Shown: one piece after another, positions 9,424-17,737 of the stretch
How positions within the stretch are numbered: position 1 is the stretch's first letter
How the letters are laid out: each line of letters begins with the position of its first letter
Assembly (NCBI GenBank): GCA_963169595.1
Contig: CAUJFM010000030.1
Span: 1 to 34,824, forward strand
Reading direction: 5' to 3'
Length of the DNA: 34,824 bases
DNA from: Bacteroidota bacterium
GTDB taxonomy: Bacteria; Bacteroidota; Bacteroidia; Flavobacteriales_F; PHOS-HE28
Program-made: the position numbers and the translations under genes
Notes under the pieces: model-generated
Seen by the model: only the letters and a program-made list of their open reading frames with translations
Told to the model about the DNA's origin: nothing
Databases searched by the model: none

Positions 9424-10965
9424 ATGGAACAACAGTTCAACGCGCTTGATGCGCGCATTGCGCAGGCCCTGGAGGGCGGAGGCGCCGAGCGGATCGCCGC
9501 CCAGCACAAGAAGGGGAAGCTCACCGCCCGGGAGCGCATCCACCTGCTCCTCGATGAAGGCAGCTTCCAGGAGATCGGTCAGTTGGTGACCCACCGCAGC
9601 ACGAACTTCGGCCTCGACAAGCAGAAATTCCTGGGCGATGGTGTGGTGACCGGCTTCGGCACCATCGATGGGCGCCTGGTCTACGTGTTCTCGCAGGATT
9701 TCACCGTGCTGGGTGGTTCGCTGGCCGAGGCGCATGCCCAGAAGATCTGCCGCATCATGGACCTGGCCATGCAGAACGGCGCGCCCGTGATCGGGCTCAA
9801 TGACAGCGGCGGAGCGCGCATCCAGGAGGGTGTGGTGTCCCTGGGCGGCTACGCGGACATCTTCTACCGCAACGTGCGCGCCAGCGGGGTCATCCCCCAG
9901 ATCAGCGCCATCCTGGGTCCCTGTGCGGGAGGCGCGGTGTACAGCCCGGCCCTCACCGATTTCGTACTCATGGCCGAGGGCACCAGCTACATGTTCGTCA
10001 CCGGGCCCAATGTGGTCAAGACGGTGACCCACGAGGAGGTGAGCAGCGAGGACCTGGGCGGGGCCATGACCCATGCGAGCAAGAGCGGCGTGGCCCACTT
10101 CACGGCGGCCAATGAGATCGAGGCCATCCGGCAGCTGCGGCAGCTGGTGGGCTACATCCCCAGCAATTGCGAGGAGGAGCCGCCAGCATTGCCCTATACC
10201 CCGGGTGATGAACTGCGGCCCGAGCTGGATACGATAATCCCCGAGAACCCCAACCAGCCGTACGACATCCGGCAGGTGATGAACGCGGTGATCGATCCCG
10301 ACAGCAGCATGGAGGTGCATGCCGAGTATGCCCGCAACATGGTCATCGGCTTCGCCCGCGTGGGGGGACGTACTGTGGGCTGCGTGGCCAACCAGCCCGC
10401 GGTGCTCGCCGGGGTGCTCGACATCGATGCCAGCACCAAGGCCGCACGCTTCGTGCGCTTCTGCGATGCCTTCAACATCCCCCTGCTGGTGTTCGTGGAC
10501 GTACCCGGCTTCCTGCCTGGTACCGACCAGGAATGGCGGGGCATCATCAACCATGGGGCGAAGCTGCTCTATGCCTTCAGCGAGGCCACCGTGCCGCGCA
10601 TCACGGTCATTACCCGCAAGGCGTACGGCGGGGCCTACGATGTGATGAACTCCAAGCACATCGGGTGCGACATGAACTATGCGTGGCCGAGCGCGGAGAT
10701 CGCCGTGATGGGCGCGAAAGGCGCTGCGGAGATCATCTTCAAGAGCGAGATCGCCAAGGCCGACGACCCCGCCGCCAAGTGGCAGGAGAAGGAGGCCCAG
10801 TACAAGGAGCAGTTCGCCAATCCCTACGAGGCGGCCGCGCGGGGCTATGTGGACGAGGTGATCCGGCCCAGCCAGACCCGCATGAAGGTGATGGCGGCCC
10901 TGGAGATGTTGCGCAACAAGGTGGACAAACTGCCCCGCAAGAAGCACGGGAACATCCCCTTATGA
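9424..10965 (+). CDS. Acyl-CoA carboxylase carboxyltransferase (beta) subunit, propionyl-/methylmalonyl-CoA type
   Basis: [102 protein letters not shown]. Confidence 0.94.
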   Translation: MEQQFNALDARIAQALEGGGAERIAAQHKKGKLTARERIHLLLDEGSFQEIGQLVTHRSTNFGLDKQKFLGDGVVTGFGTIDGRLVYVFSQDFTVLGGSLAEAHAQKICRIMDLAMQNGAPVIGLNDSGGARIQEGVVSLGGYADIFYRNVRASGVIPQISAILGPCAGGAVYSPALTDFVLMAEGTSYMFVTGPNVVKTVTHEEVSSEDLGGAMTHASKSGVAHFTAANEIEAIRQLRQLVGYIPSNCEEEPPALPYTPGDELRPELDTIIPENPNQPYDIRQVMNAVIDPDSSMEVHAEYARNMVIGFARVGGRTVGCVANQPAVLAGVLDIDASTKAARFVRFCDAFNIPLLVFVDVPGFLPGTDQEWRGIINHGAKLLYAFSEATVPRITVITRKAYGGAYDVMNSKHIGCDMNYAWPSAEIAVMGAKGAAEIIFKSEIAKADDPAAKWQEKEAQYKEQFANPYEAAARGYVDEVIRPSQTRMKVMAALEMLRNKVDKLPRKKHGNIPL

Positions 10966-12887
10966 ACGGGCTGCGCAGATGGACCCTGCTCATGGTCCTG
11001 CTGGTGGGTGCGCAGGCTCACGCGCAGGTCACCCAGGCGCAGGTGGATTCCGTCCTTGCCCTGCGGGATGATACGGTCAAGGTCATCGCCCTTTCGGACC
11101 TCTGTTTCGCATACCGGCGGGTGGATGGTGACTCCGCCCTCCACTTCGGCCGGTCAGCCGCGGAACTGGCCCGCAAGCTGGACTTCCCGCGTGGCGAGGC
11201 CCAAGCGTTCAACGACATGGCCATCATCCATATCGACCGCAGCGATTTCCGTGCGGCCGATAGTGCCCTGCACCGTGCGTTGTCCATCCGGCTCGCGCTG
11301 AAGGACTCGGCCGGGATAGGGGCCGTGTACAACAAGCTGGGCAACATGCACCAGGCGCAGTCGCGGTTCGAGGAGGCGCTGGCCGAGAACCTCGAGGCCC
11401 TCCGCATCTTCGAGCGCATCGGACCGAAGGCCAAGGAGGCGTTGATCCTCAACAACATCGCCATTCTCCAGAACAACCTCCGGCGCCATGCTGATGCCCT
11501 GGCCACGCAGGAACGCGTCGTGGACCTGTTGTCGTCCATCGGCGATTCCACCGGCCTGGCCACCTCCTGGGGGAACATGGCGAACTCCTACCTGGCCTTG
11601 GGCGATACCGGGCGCGCCATCAGCCATTACGAAGCCGCAGCGCAGGTGTTCCGCCGGCGTGATATGCAGCGTGAGCTGGGTGTGCAGTTGCACAACCTGG
11701 CCGGTGCCGTATTGGAGCAGGGCGATCGCCAACGTGCGGAGCGGCTCTATCGGGAGGCGCTGGCCATCCGTGAACGCACCGGGGAGAAGAAGGCGATCGC
11801 CTCTTCGCTCATCGGCCTTGGCAAGACCCTGATGAAGGCCGGCAAATGGTCCGCTGCACTGCCGCTGCAACGCCGCGCGCTCGCCATAAGCCGTGAGGTG
11901 AACGCCCGGAACGAGCGCATGCAGGCCCTGCTCGACATTGCGCTGGTCCACGCGCGGATGAACAATGGGGACAGCAGCTACTGGTATCATGATCGGTACG
12001 TGCAGCTGAAGGATTCGGTCTTCAACGAGGACCTTTCGGCGCAGGTGGCCGAGATGCAGGAGCGTTACCAGGCCGAGAAGCGGGAGCGCGAACTGCTGGA
12101 GCAACGTGCACAGATCGCCGTGCTTGCGCAGGAATCCGAGCGACGGCGTTCCTGGCTCGTACTGGCGGCCGCAGGCGCAGGCATGGTCCTGCTGGCCGCA
12201 CTGCTCATGGTGCAGGTGCAGCGCCGTCGCGCCCGCGCCCAGCGCGATGCGGCCATCATCCGTGAACGGGAGGCCGGACTGAAGGCCGTGATCGAGGCCA
12301 CCGAGGAGGAACGCCGCCGGCTGGCCCGCGAACTGCACGATGGGGTGGGTCAGCAGCTGGGCGGCCTCAAGCACAGGTTGGAGCATCTGCGCGGAGCCAT
12401 GGATGCCCCGGGTCTGCAGGACACCATCACCATTGTGGACGATACGGCCCGCGAGGTGCGCGACCTGGCCCACCAACTGATGCCCAAGACCCTGAGCCGG
12501 CTGGGATTGGTGCCGGCCGTGGAGGACCTCTTGCACAAGGCGTTCAATGGGACCGGCACCAGCGTGGAGCTGGACCATGTGGGGCTGGAGGCGGGGGTGC
12601 CCGACAGCATCGCCACCGGGCTCTATCGCATGATGCAGGAACTGGTGGGCAACATCCTCAAGCATGCCCACGCCACCGCGGTCGAGGTGCAGTTGTTGCG
12701 CAACAAGGGCCACGTGGTGTTGATCGTGCAGGACAATGGCCGGGGGCTGGTGCGCACGGAAGGTGCCGGTGGCCTGGGGTTGATGAACATCGCCGATCGC
12801 GCCCGGGCACTTGGTGGCACCTTTACCATTGAAGCTGCCCCAGGCCATGGCACCGTGGCCACGATACGTGTTCCTTTGCCGCAGTAG
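10962..12887 (+). CDS. TPR-repeat sensor histidine kinase (HisKA_3/NarX-DesK type)
   Basis: Signal peptide [22 protein letters not shown], multiple TPRs ([30 protein letters not shown]...), one [31 protein letters not shown], HATPase ([19 protein letters not shown]...DNGRGL...GLGLMNI). ATGA overlap with the preceding gene. Confidence 0.9.
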   Translation: MNGLRRWTLLMVLLVGAQAHAQVTQAQVDSVLALRDDTVKVIALSDLCFAYRRVDGDSALHFGRSAAELARKLDFPRGEAQAFNDMAIIHIDRSDFRAADSALHRALSIRLALKDSAGIGAVYNKLGNMHQAQSRFEEALAENLEALRIFERIGPKAKEALILNNIAILQNNLRRHADALATQERVVDLLSSIGDSTGLATSWGNMANSYLALGDTGRAISHYEAAAQVFRRRDMQRELGVQLHNLAGAVLEQGDRQRAERLYREALAIRERTGEKKAIASSLIGLGKTLMKAGKWSAALPLQRRALAISREVNARNERMQALLDIALVHARMNNGDSSYWYHDRYVQLKDSVFNEDLSAQVAEMQERYQAEKRERELLEQRAQIAVLAQESERRRSWLVLAAAGAGMVLLAALLMVQVQRRRARAQRDAAIIREREAGLKAVIEATEEERRRLARELHDGVGQQLGGLKHRLEHLRGAMDAPGLQDTITIVDDTAREVRDLAHQLMPKTLSRLGLVPAVEDLLHKAFNGTGTSVELDHVGLEAGVPDSIATGLYRMMQELVGNILKHAHATAVEVQLLRNKGHVVLIVQDNGRGLVRTEGAGGLGLMNIADRARALGGTFTIEAAPGHGTVATIRVPLPQ

Positions 12888-12896
12888 TGCCGGTCC

Positions 12897-13547
12897 ATGA
12901 GCGTTGCCAAGGTCATCCGTGTGTTGCTGGCCGATGATCACCGGATCATCACCGACGGCCTGAGCTTGCTCCTCGAAGGGGTGTCGGACATGGAATGTGT
13001 CGGCGCATGCGCCAATGGGGCCGAGGTGCTCGAGAGTATCGCCCACCTTGGTGTGGATGTGGTGCTGATGGACATCGACATGCCCGTGCTGGACGGGATC
13101 GCCGCCACGGAACGGATCAAGCGCGACCATCCCGCCGTGAAGGTCGTCGTCCTGAGCATGCACGATGAACCTGCGGTGGTGAAACGCGTCATGGAGCTGG
13201 GTGCCGATGGCTACCTGGTGAAGAACTGCGGCCGCGATGAACTGCTCTATGCCATCCGGGCGGTGCACGCCGGTCAACGCCATTTCACCGGTGCGGTGGT
13301 CGATGGCCTGGTGCGCCAACGCAACGAACAGGCGGCCCAGCATGAACTGCTGAAGGACCTCAGCGAACGGGAGGTGGAGGTGCTGGCAGCGCTGGCCGAA
13401 GGGCTGGGCAACAAGGAGATCGGCGATCGGCTCTTCATCAGTCCGCGCACCGTGGATACCCACCGCACCAACCTGATGCGCAAGCTCGACATCCACAACC
13501 TGGCCGGACTGGTGCGGGTGGCCATGAAGGCCGGTCTGGTGAGGTAG
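12897..13547 (+). CDS. NarL/LuxR-family response regulator
   Basis: VLLADDHRIITDGL, phospho-Asp VVLMDIDMPVLDG, C-terminal LuxR HTH LSEREVEVLAALAEGLGNKEIGDRLFISPRTVDTHRTNLMRKL. Confidence 0.94.
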   Translation: MSVAKVIRVLLADDHRIITDGLSLLLEGVSDMECVGACANGAEVLESIAHLGVDVVLMDIDMPVLDGIAATERIKRDHPAVKVVVLSMHDEPAVVKRVMELGADGYLVKNCGRDELLYAIRAVHAGQRHFTGAVVDGLVRQRNEQAAQHELLKDLSEREVEVLAALAEGLGNKEIGDRLFISPRTVDTHRTNLMRKLDIHNLAGLVRVAMKAGLVR

Positions 13548-13630
13548 GACCGATCGTTAAGCCTTGTGAACGGGAGGGCGACCGCTCAACAAGCGGGTGA
13601 CCCCCGTGTTACTTTGGTGTCCTACAACCA

Positions 13631-14269
13631 ATGACCATGATCATCAAGCTCGCTTCCGTAGCCGCTGTGGCCCTGCTGGCCGCCCTTCCGCACGACCCGC
13701 TGCCCGACCTGCAGATCGGGGCCGCACTGCCCAAGGCCGATCATCGCATGAAGGACGTTTCCGGCAAGGAGATCGCCCTCAAGGAACTGGTGGGTGGCAA
13801 GGGTGTGCTGGTGATCTTCTCGTGCAACACCTGCCCCTTCGTGGTGGGGTCCGAGGGAAGTGAAGGCTGGGAGGGACGCTATCCGGAGCTCGCCGCCTTT
13901 GCCCAACGCTACGGTGTCGGGGTGGCCTTCATCAACAGCAATGAGGCCAAGCGGAACGACGGTGATTCCTATGCCGACATGCAGGCCCGGTACAAGGAGA
14001 AGGGCTACCAGGGTGCCTACCTGTTGGACAAGGACCACGTGGTGGCCGATGCCTTCGGTGCGCGCACCACGCCCCATGTGTTCCTCTTCGACAAGGACAT
14101 GAAGCTCGTGTACAAGGGCGCCATCGACGATAACGTGGCGAAGGCCGCCGAGGTGAAGGAGCGTTGGCTCCACAATGCCATCGAGCGGCTCGCCGAGGGC
14201 AAGGCGATCGAGCCGACCATGACCCGCAACATCGGTTGCAGCATCAAGCGCATGCCGCACAAGCACTGA
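13631..14269 (+). CDS. Exported redoxin/thioredoxin-like protein
   Basis: Signal-like N-terminus; GKGVLVIFSCNTCPFVVGSEGSEGWEGRYPELAAFAQRYGVGVAFINSNEAKR; CxxC motif; C-terminal NIGCSIK. Confidence 0.82.
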   Translation: MTMIIKLASVAAVALLAALPHDPLPDLQIGAALPKADHRMKDVSGKEIALKELVGGKGVLVIFSCNTCPFVVGSEGSEGWEGRYPELAAFAQRYGVGVAFINSNEAKRNDGDSYADMQARYKEKGYQGAYLLDKDHVVADAFGARTTPHVFLFDKDMKLVYKGAIDDNVAKAAEVKERWLHNAIERLAEGKAIEPTMTRNIGCSIKRMPHKH

Positions 14270-14294
14270 GCGCGTGCGCACCAGTTGGTGAAAG

Positions 14295-14328
14295 GCAAGG
14301 CGCCGGGCCACGTGGTCCGGCGCTTTGC
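14295..14328 (+). terminator. Hairpin between redoxin and purD genes (possible terminator)
   Basis: GCAAGGCGCCGGGCCA-CG-TGGTCCGGCGCTTTGC: 16-bp stem with two G-U wobbles, only a weak T-rich tail (TGTTG). Confidence 0.45.
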
Positions 14329-14454
14329 TGTTGATGGGTCCAGGCAACTAACAGGACGGTCTGTGTTCCCCATTGGCGGCGGGCCCGCACTGTTGAAAAC
14401 AAAGGGCCACAAGGGCCGACACTGCGGTGTTCCTTTGCACGAAATTCCATCGGC

Positions 14455-15768
14455 ATGAACGTCCTGTTGATCGGTAGCGGTGGCCGTGAGCACGCCATGG
14501 CCTGGAAGATCGCCCAGAGCTCGCTGCTCGACAGCCTGTGGGTGGTGCCCGGGAACCCCGGCATGGTGCGGCATGGTCGCATCGCCGAGGTGGACATCAA
14601 CGACCACAAGGCGCTGCGTCGCTTCCTGCTGGAGAAGTCCATCCGCATCGTGGTGGTGGGCCCGGAGGGACCGCTGGTCGAAGGGCTGCATGACCGCATC
14701 GCCGACGATCCCCAGCTGGCCGGTCAGGTCACGGTGATCGGGCCGCGTAAGGAGGCCGCACAGCTCGAAGGCAGCAAGGATTTCGCCAAGGAGTTCATGT
14801 TCCGGCACAACATTCCCACGGCTGCGCACCGCACGTTCGTGAAAGGTCAGTTGCAGGATGCGGTGGAGCACTTGGAACGCATGTCATCGCCCTACGTGAT
14901 CAAGGCCGATGGCCTCGCCGCGGGCAAGGGCGTGGTGATCACCAGCGACCGCAAGGAGGCCACGGCGGTGATCAAGGGCATGCTCGATGGCAGCAGCTTC
15001 GGTGCAGCCGGCGAGCGCGTGGTGATCGAGCAGTTCCTGAACGGGGTCGAGCTCAGCGCCTTCCTCATCACCGATGGGGAGGCCTTCAAGATGCTGCCGG
15101 CCGCCAAGGACTACAAGCGGTTGGGCGATGGCGACTCCGGGCCGAACACCGGCGGCATGGGGGCCGTTTCACCCGTGCCTTTCGCTGACAAGGAGTTCAT
15201 GCAGAAGGTGCACGATCGCATCGCGGCGCCCACGATCCGCGGTCTGCGCAAGGATGGCATTGCCTACAGCGGCTTCCTGTTCATGGGCCTGATGAACGTG
15301 AACGGGGAACCGTACGTGATCGAGTACAACGTCCGCATGGGCGATCCGGAGACGGAGGCCGTGCTGCCACGCCTGCGGAGCGATCTTCTCGACCTCTTCG
15401 AGGGCATCGCCACAGGTACCCTCAGCGAGCGCCACGTGGATGTGGACGACCGCACGGCCGTGACCATCGTGATGGCCTCGGAAGGCTATCCGGGCAAGGT
15501 GGTGACGGGCCGCGCCATCGGTGGGCTGGAACTGGTGCGGGAGGCCTATGTGTTCCATGCCGGAACGGCCGAGAAGGATGGTCAACTGGTCACGGCCGGA
15601 GGCCGTGTGCTGGCGGTCACCGCGTTCGGCAAGGACCTGGAGCAGGCCATTGCCTCCGCTTACCGCAGCGCGTCACTGATCGACTTCGAAGGAAAGGTGA
15701 TGCGCACGGACATCGGCCATGACCTGGTGCGCATGCGCACGCCCAAGGGGGCGCAGCAGCAGGCCTGA
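14455..15768 (+). CDS. purD: Phosphoribosylamine--glycine ligase
   Basis: MNVLLIGSGGREHAMAWKIAQS, VVVGPEGPLVEGLHDRI, ADGLAAGKGVVI, YNVRMGDPETEAVLPRLRSDL. Confidence 0.97.
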   Translation: MNVLLIGSGGREHAMAWKIAQSSLLDSLWVVPGNPGMVRHGRIAEVDINDHKALRRFLLEKSIRIVVVGPEGPLVEGLHDRIADDPQLAGQVTVIGPRKEAAQLEGSKDFAKEFMFRHNIPTAAHRTFVKGQLQDAVEHLERMSSPYVIKADGLAAGKGVVITSDRKEATAVIKGMLDGSSFGAAGERVVIEQFLNGVELSAFLITDGEAFKMLPAAKDYKRLGDGDSGPNTGGMGAVSPVPFADKEFMQKVHDRIAAPTIRGLRKDGIAYSGFLFMGLMNVNGEPYVIEYNVRMGDPETEAVLPRLRSDLLDLFEGIATGTLSERHVDVDDRTAVTIVMASEGYPGKVVTGRAIGGLELVREAYVFHAGTAEKDGQLVTAGGRVLAVTAFGKDLEQAIASAYRSASLIDFEGKVMRTDIGHDLVRMRTPKGAQQQA

Positions 15769-15771
15769 TCC

Positions 15772-15951
15772 TCAGGCGATGGTGCCGTCCTGCTTGGCCT
15801 TGCGGTTGTACTTGCCCTGCAGGTTCAACCAGTAGACCATGCCCACGAACAGCAGCACGGAAATGGCGATGCTCGGCAGCCAACCCATGGCGGGGAGGAT
15901 CTTCATGGTCCACTCCAGGAAATGTCCGATGGCGAAGGAGATCTGTTGCAT
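15772..15951 (-). CDS. Small single-TM protein, DUF6341-like
   Basis: 59 aa MQQISFAIGHFLEWTMKILPAMGWLPSIAISVLLFVGMVYWLNLQGKYNRKAKQDGTIA. Context (purD on one side, DUF6427-like gene divergent) matches the arrangement recalled from Flavobacteriia. Confidence 0.6.
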   Translation of the reverse strand: MQQISFAIGHFLEWTMKILPAMGWLPSIAISVLLFVGMVYWLNLQGKYNRKAKQDGTIA

Positions 15952-15973
15952 CGTGCGTAAGCTTGGGGCCGCG

Positions 15974-15981
15974 CAAATATA
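15974..15981 (-). promoter_or_regulatory. -7 element (TATATTTG) for the DUF6341-like gene
   Basis: TAnnTTTG on the minus strand, 22 nt upstream of the ATG at 15951. Confidence 0.55.
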
Positions 15982-16007
15982 GCGCCCGGTCCATTCCACG
16001 GCCATCC

Positions 16008-16979
16008 ATGCTCACAGGCCTTTTCCGAAGCAACCAGCCCGCCGTGCTGCTCACCGCCTTGGTGCTGGTGCCGTTGCTCTTCGCCGGTGCGTTCACCGGT
16101 GCTCCGGTCCCGGAAGGGGTGCACATGGTCCTGTTCCAGGTGTTGCTGGACAAGGCGGGTGCTTCGGCAGCCGTGCAGGGGGGCATCGCCATCGGCCTGG
16201 TGCTCATCCTCACCCTGCAGCTCGCATCACTGGTGAACAACACCGAGCAGACCGACCGGCGCAACCACTTGGTGGTCTTCCTGTTCCCGGTGCTGTTCGC
16301 CCTGTTCCACCGCTCCGTGCTGCTGGACCCCGCGCTGGCCGGCATGCCACTGGTCATCTGGGCCATGCGGAGGGCCTGGTCCATCACCAACGTGGGTCCG
16401 GCGCTGGGTCCCCTCTTTGACGCTGGGCTGCTGCTCGGGCTGGCGGCGCTCGTCTACTTGCCGTACACGTTCCTGGTGGTGGTGGTCTGGGCCTCCGTCT
16501 CGGTGATCAGGCCCTTCCAATGGCGGGAGTACCTGATGCCCGCGTTGGGTGCCGCCGTGGTGTTCTACCTGGCCTGGGGGGTGCTTCATTTGAACGGCCT
16601 CACCCCCTGGCGCCCGCTGCTCACGGTGGCCGATACCCGTCTCCCGGCGCTGGAGGCCGCACCGTGGGCCTGGCGTTGGCTGCGTGCCGGTGTACTTGTT
16701 CCCGTGCTGCTGGCCGCCTTGTACGAGTTCACGGTGAGCTACCAGCGGGGGGTGATGCAGGTGAAGAACCTCCGTTCCTCCTTCCTGGCCCTGGGGGCCG
16801 CCCTTTCGGTGGTGGTGGGCGGGGTGTACGCGTTGAACAACGCCTTTCCGCCCGTGCTGCTGGCCGTTCCGGTCTCGGTGGTGGCCGTGCACGGTTTCCT
16901 GGGGAACCGCCGCATGGCGTTGCGGGAGCTGGCCTTGTGGGTGCTGCTGGCGCTCGCGCTCTGGGCGCAATGGACCTGA
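16008..16979 (+). CDS. Multi-TM membrane protein, DUF6427-like
   Basis: MLTGLFRSNQPAVLL...; conserved-looking VNNTEQTDRRNHLVVFLFPVLFALFHRSVLL; about 10 hydrophobic segments. Confidence 0.72.
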   Translation: MLTGLFRSNQPAVLLTALVLVPLLFAGAFTGAPVPEGVHMVLFQVLLDKAGASAAVQGGIAIGLVLILTLQLASLVNNTEQTDRRNHLVVFLFPVLFALFHRSVLLDPALAGMPLVIWAMRRAWSITNVGPALGPLFDAGLLLGLAALVYLPYTFLVVVVWASVSVIRPFQWREYLMPALGAAVVFYLAWGVLHLNGLTPWRPLLTVADTRLPALEAAPWAWRWLRAGVLVPVLLAALYEFTVSYQRGVMQVKNLRSSFLALGAALSVVVGGVYALNNAFPPVLLAVPVSVVAVHGFLGNRRMALRELALWVLLALALWAQWT

Positions 16980-17005
16980 GGTCCGGCGGACCGGTGCCTG
17001 CCGAC

Positions 17006-17013
17006 TACCTTTG
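17006..17013 (+). promoter_or_regulatory. -7 element (TACCTTTG) upstream of purQ
   Basis: TAnnTTTG, 34 nt before the ATG. Confidence 0.55.
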
Positions 17014-17047
17014 CCGCGGCCTGCAACCATGCGGGCCAGTGCTCCTG

Positions 17048-17737
17048 ATGAAGTTCGGCGTGGTGACCTTCCCCGGTTCCAATTGCGATGAGGACATGAT
17101 CAACGTCCTGGAGTCGCTCACCAGCAAACCCGTGGAGCGTCTCTGGCACAAGGAGCATGACCTCCGCGGCGTGGACATGGTGGTGCTGCCCGGCGGGTTC
17201 TCCTACGGCGACTACCTGCGCAGTGGGGCCATCGCGCGCTTCTCGCCCATCATGCAGGAGGTGGCCGCCCATGCCGCGAAAGGTGGCCTGGTGTTCGGGG
17301 TGTGCAACGGGTTCCAGGTGCTGTGCGAGGCCGGTCTGGTGCCGGGTGCACTGCTCCACAACGCGGGCCAGAAGTTCATCTCGAAGAACGTCCACATCCG
17401 CCGCGGCACCGCCAACACGGCCCTCACGAACGCTGTGCCCGACAAGGCGCTGAAGATCCCCATCGCGCACGGCGAGGGCCGCTACCACGCCGATGCCGCC
17501 ACCCTGAAGGCGCTGAAGGACAACGATCAGGTGCTCTTCCGTTACTGCGACGCCGAGGGCCGCATCACCGACACCGCCAACCCCAATGGCAGCCAGGACA
17601 ATATCGCCGGGGTGTGCAACAAGGGCCGCAACGTGTTCGGCATGATGCCGCACCCGGAACGGGCCTGCGATGAACGCCTGGGCAACACGGACGGCCGTTC
17701 GCTCTTCGCCTCCCTGTTGAAGGAGGTGCTCGCTTAA
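17048..17737 (+). CDS. purQ: Phosphoribosylformylglycinamidine synthase subunit PurQ
   Basis: [74 protein letters not shown]. Confidence 0.96.
   Translation: MKFGVVTFPGSNCDEDMINVLESLTSKPVERLWHKEHDLRGVDMVVLPGGFSYGDYLRSGAIARFSPIMQEVAAHAAKGGLVFGVCNGFQVLCEAGLVPGALLHNAGQKFISKNVHIRRGTANTALTNAVPDKALKIPIAHGEGRYHADAATLKALKDNDQVLFRYCDAEGRITDTANPNGSQDNIAGVCNKGRNVFGMMPHPERACDERLGNTDGRSLFASLLKEVLA

Noticed and set aside
9349-10947. Extension of the minus-strand kinase ORF (7420..10947) across the carboxylase gene
   Set aside because: Long antisense open frames are expected in high-GC coding DNA; the carboxylase on the plus strand is unambiguous.
11154-13496. 780-aa minus-strand ORF
   Set aside because: Fully antisense to the TPR kinase and response regulator; composition-driven artefact without recognisable domains.
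13551-13562. CGATCGTTAAGC also found near queA (about 29235)
   Set aside because: Only two 12-bp copies, different positions relative to the promoters; could be chance.
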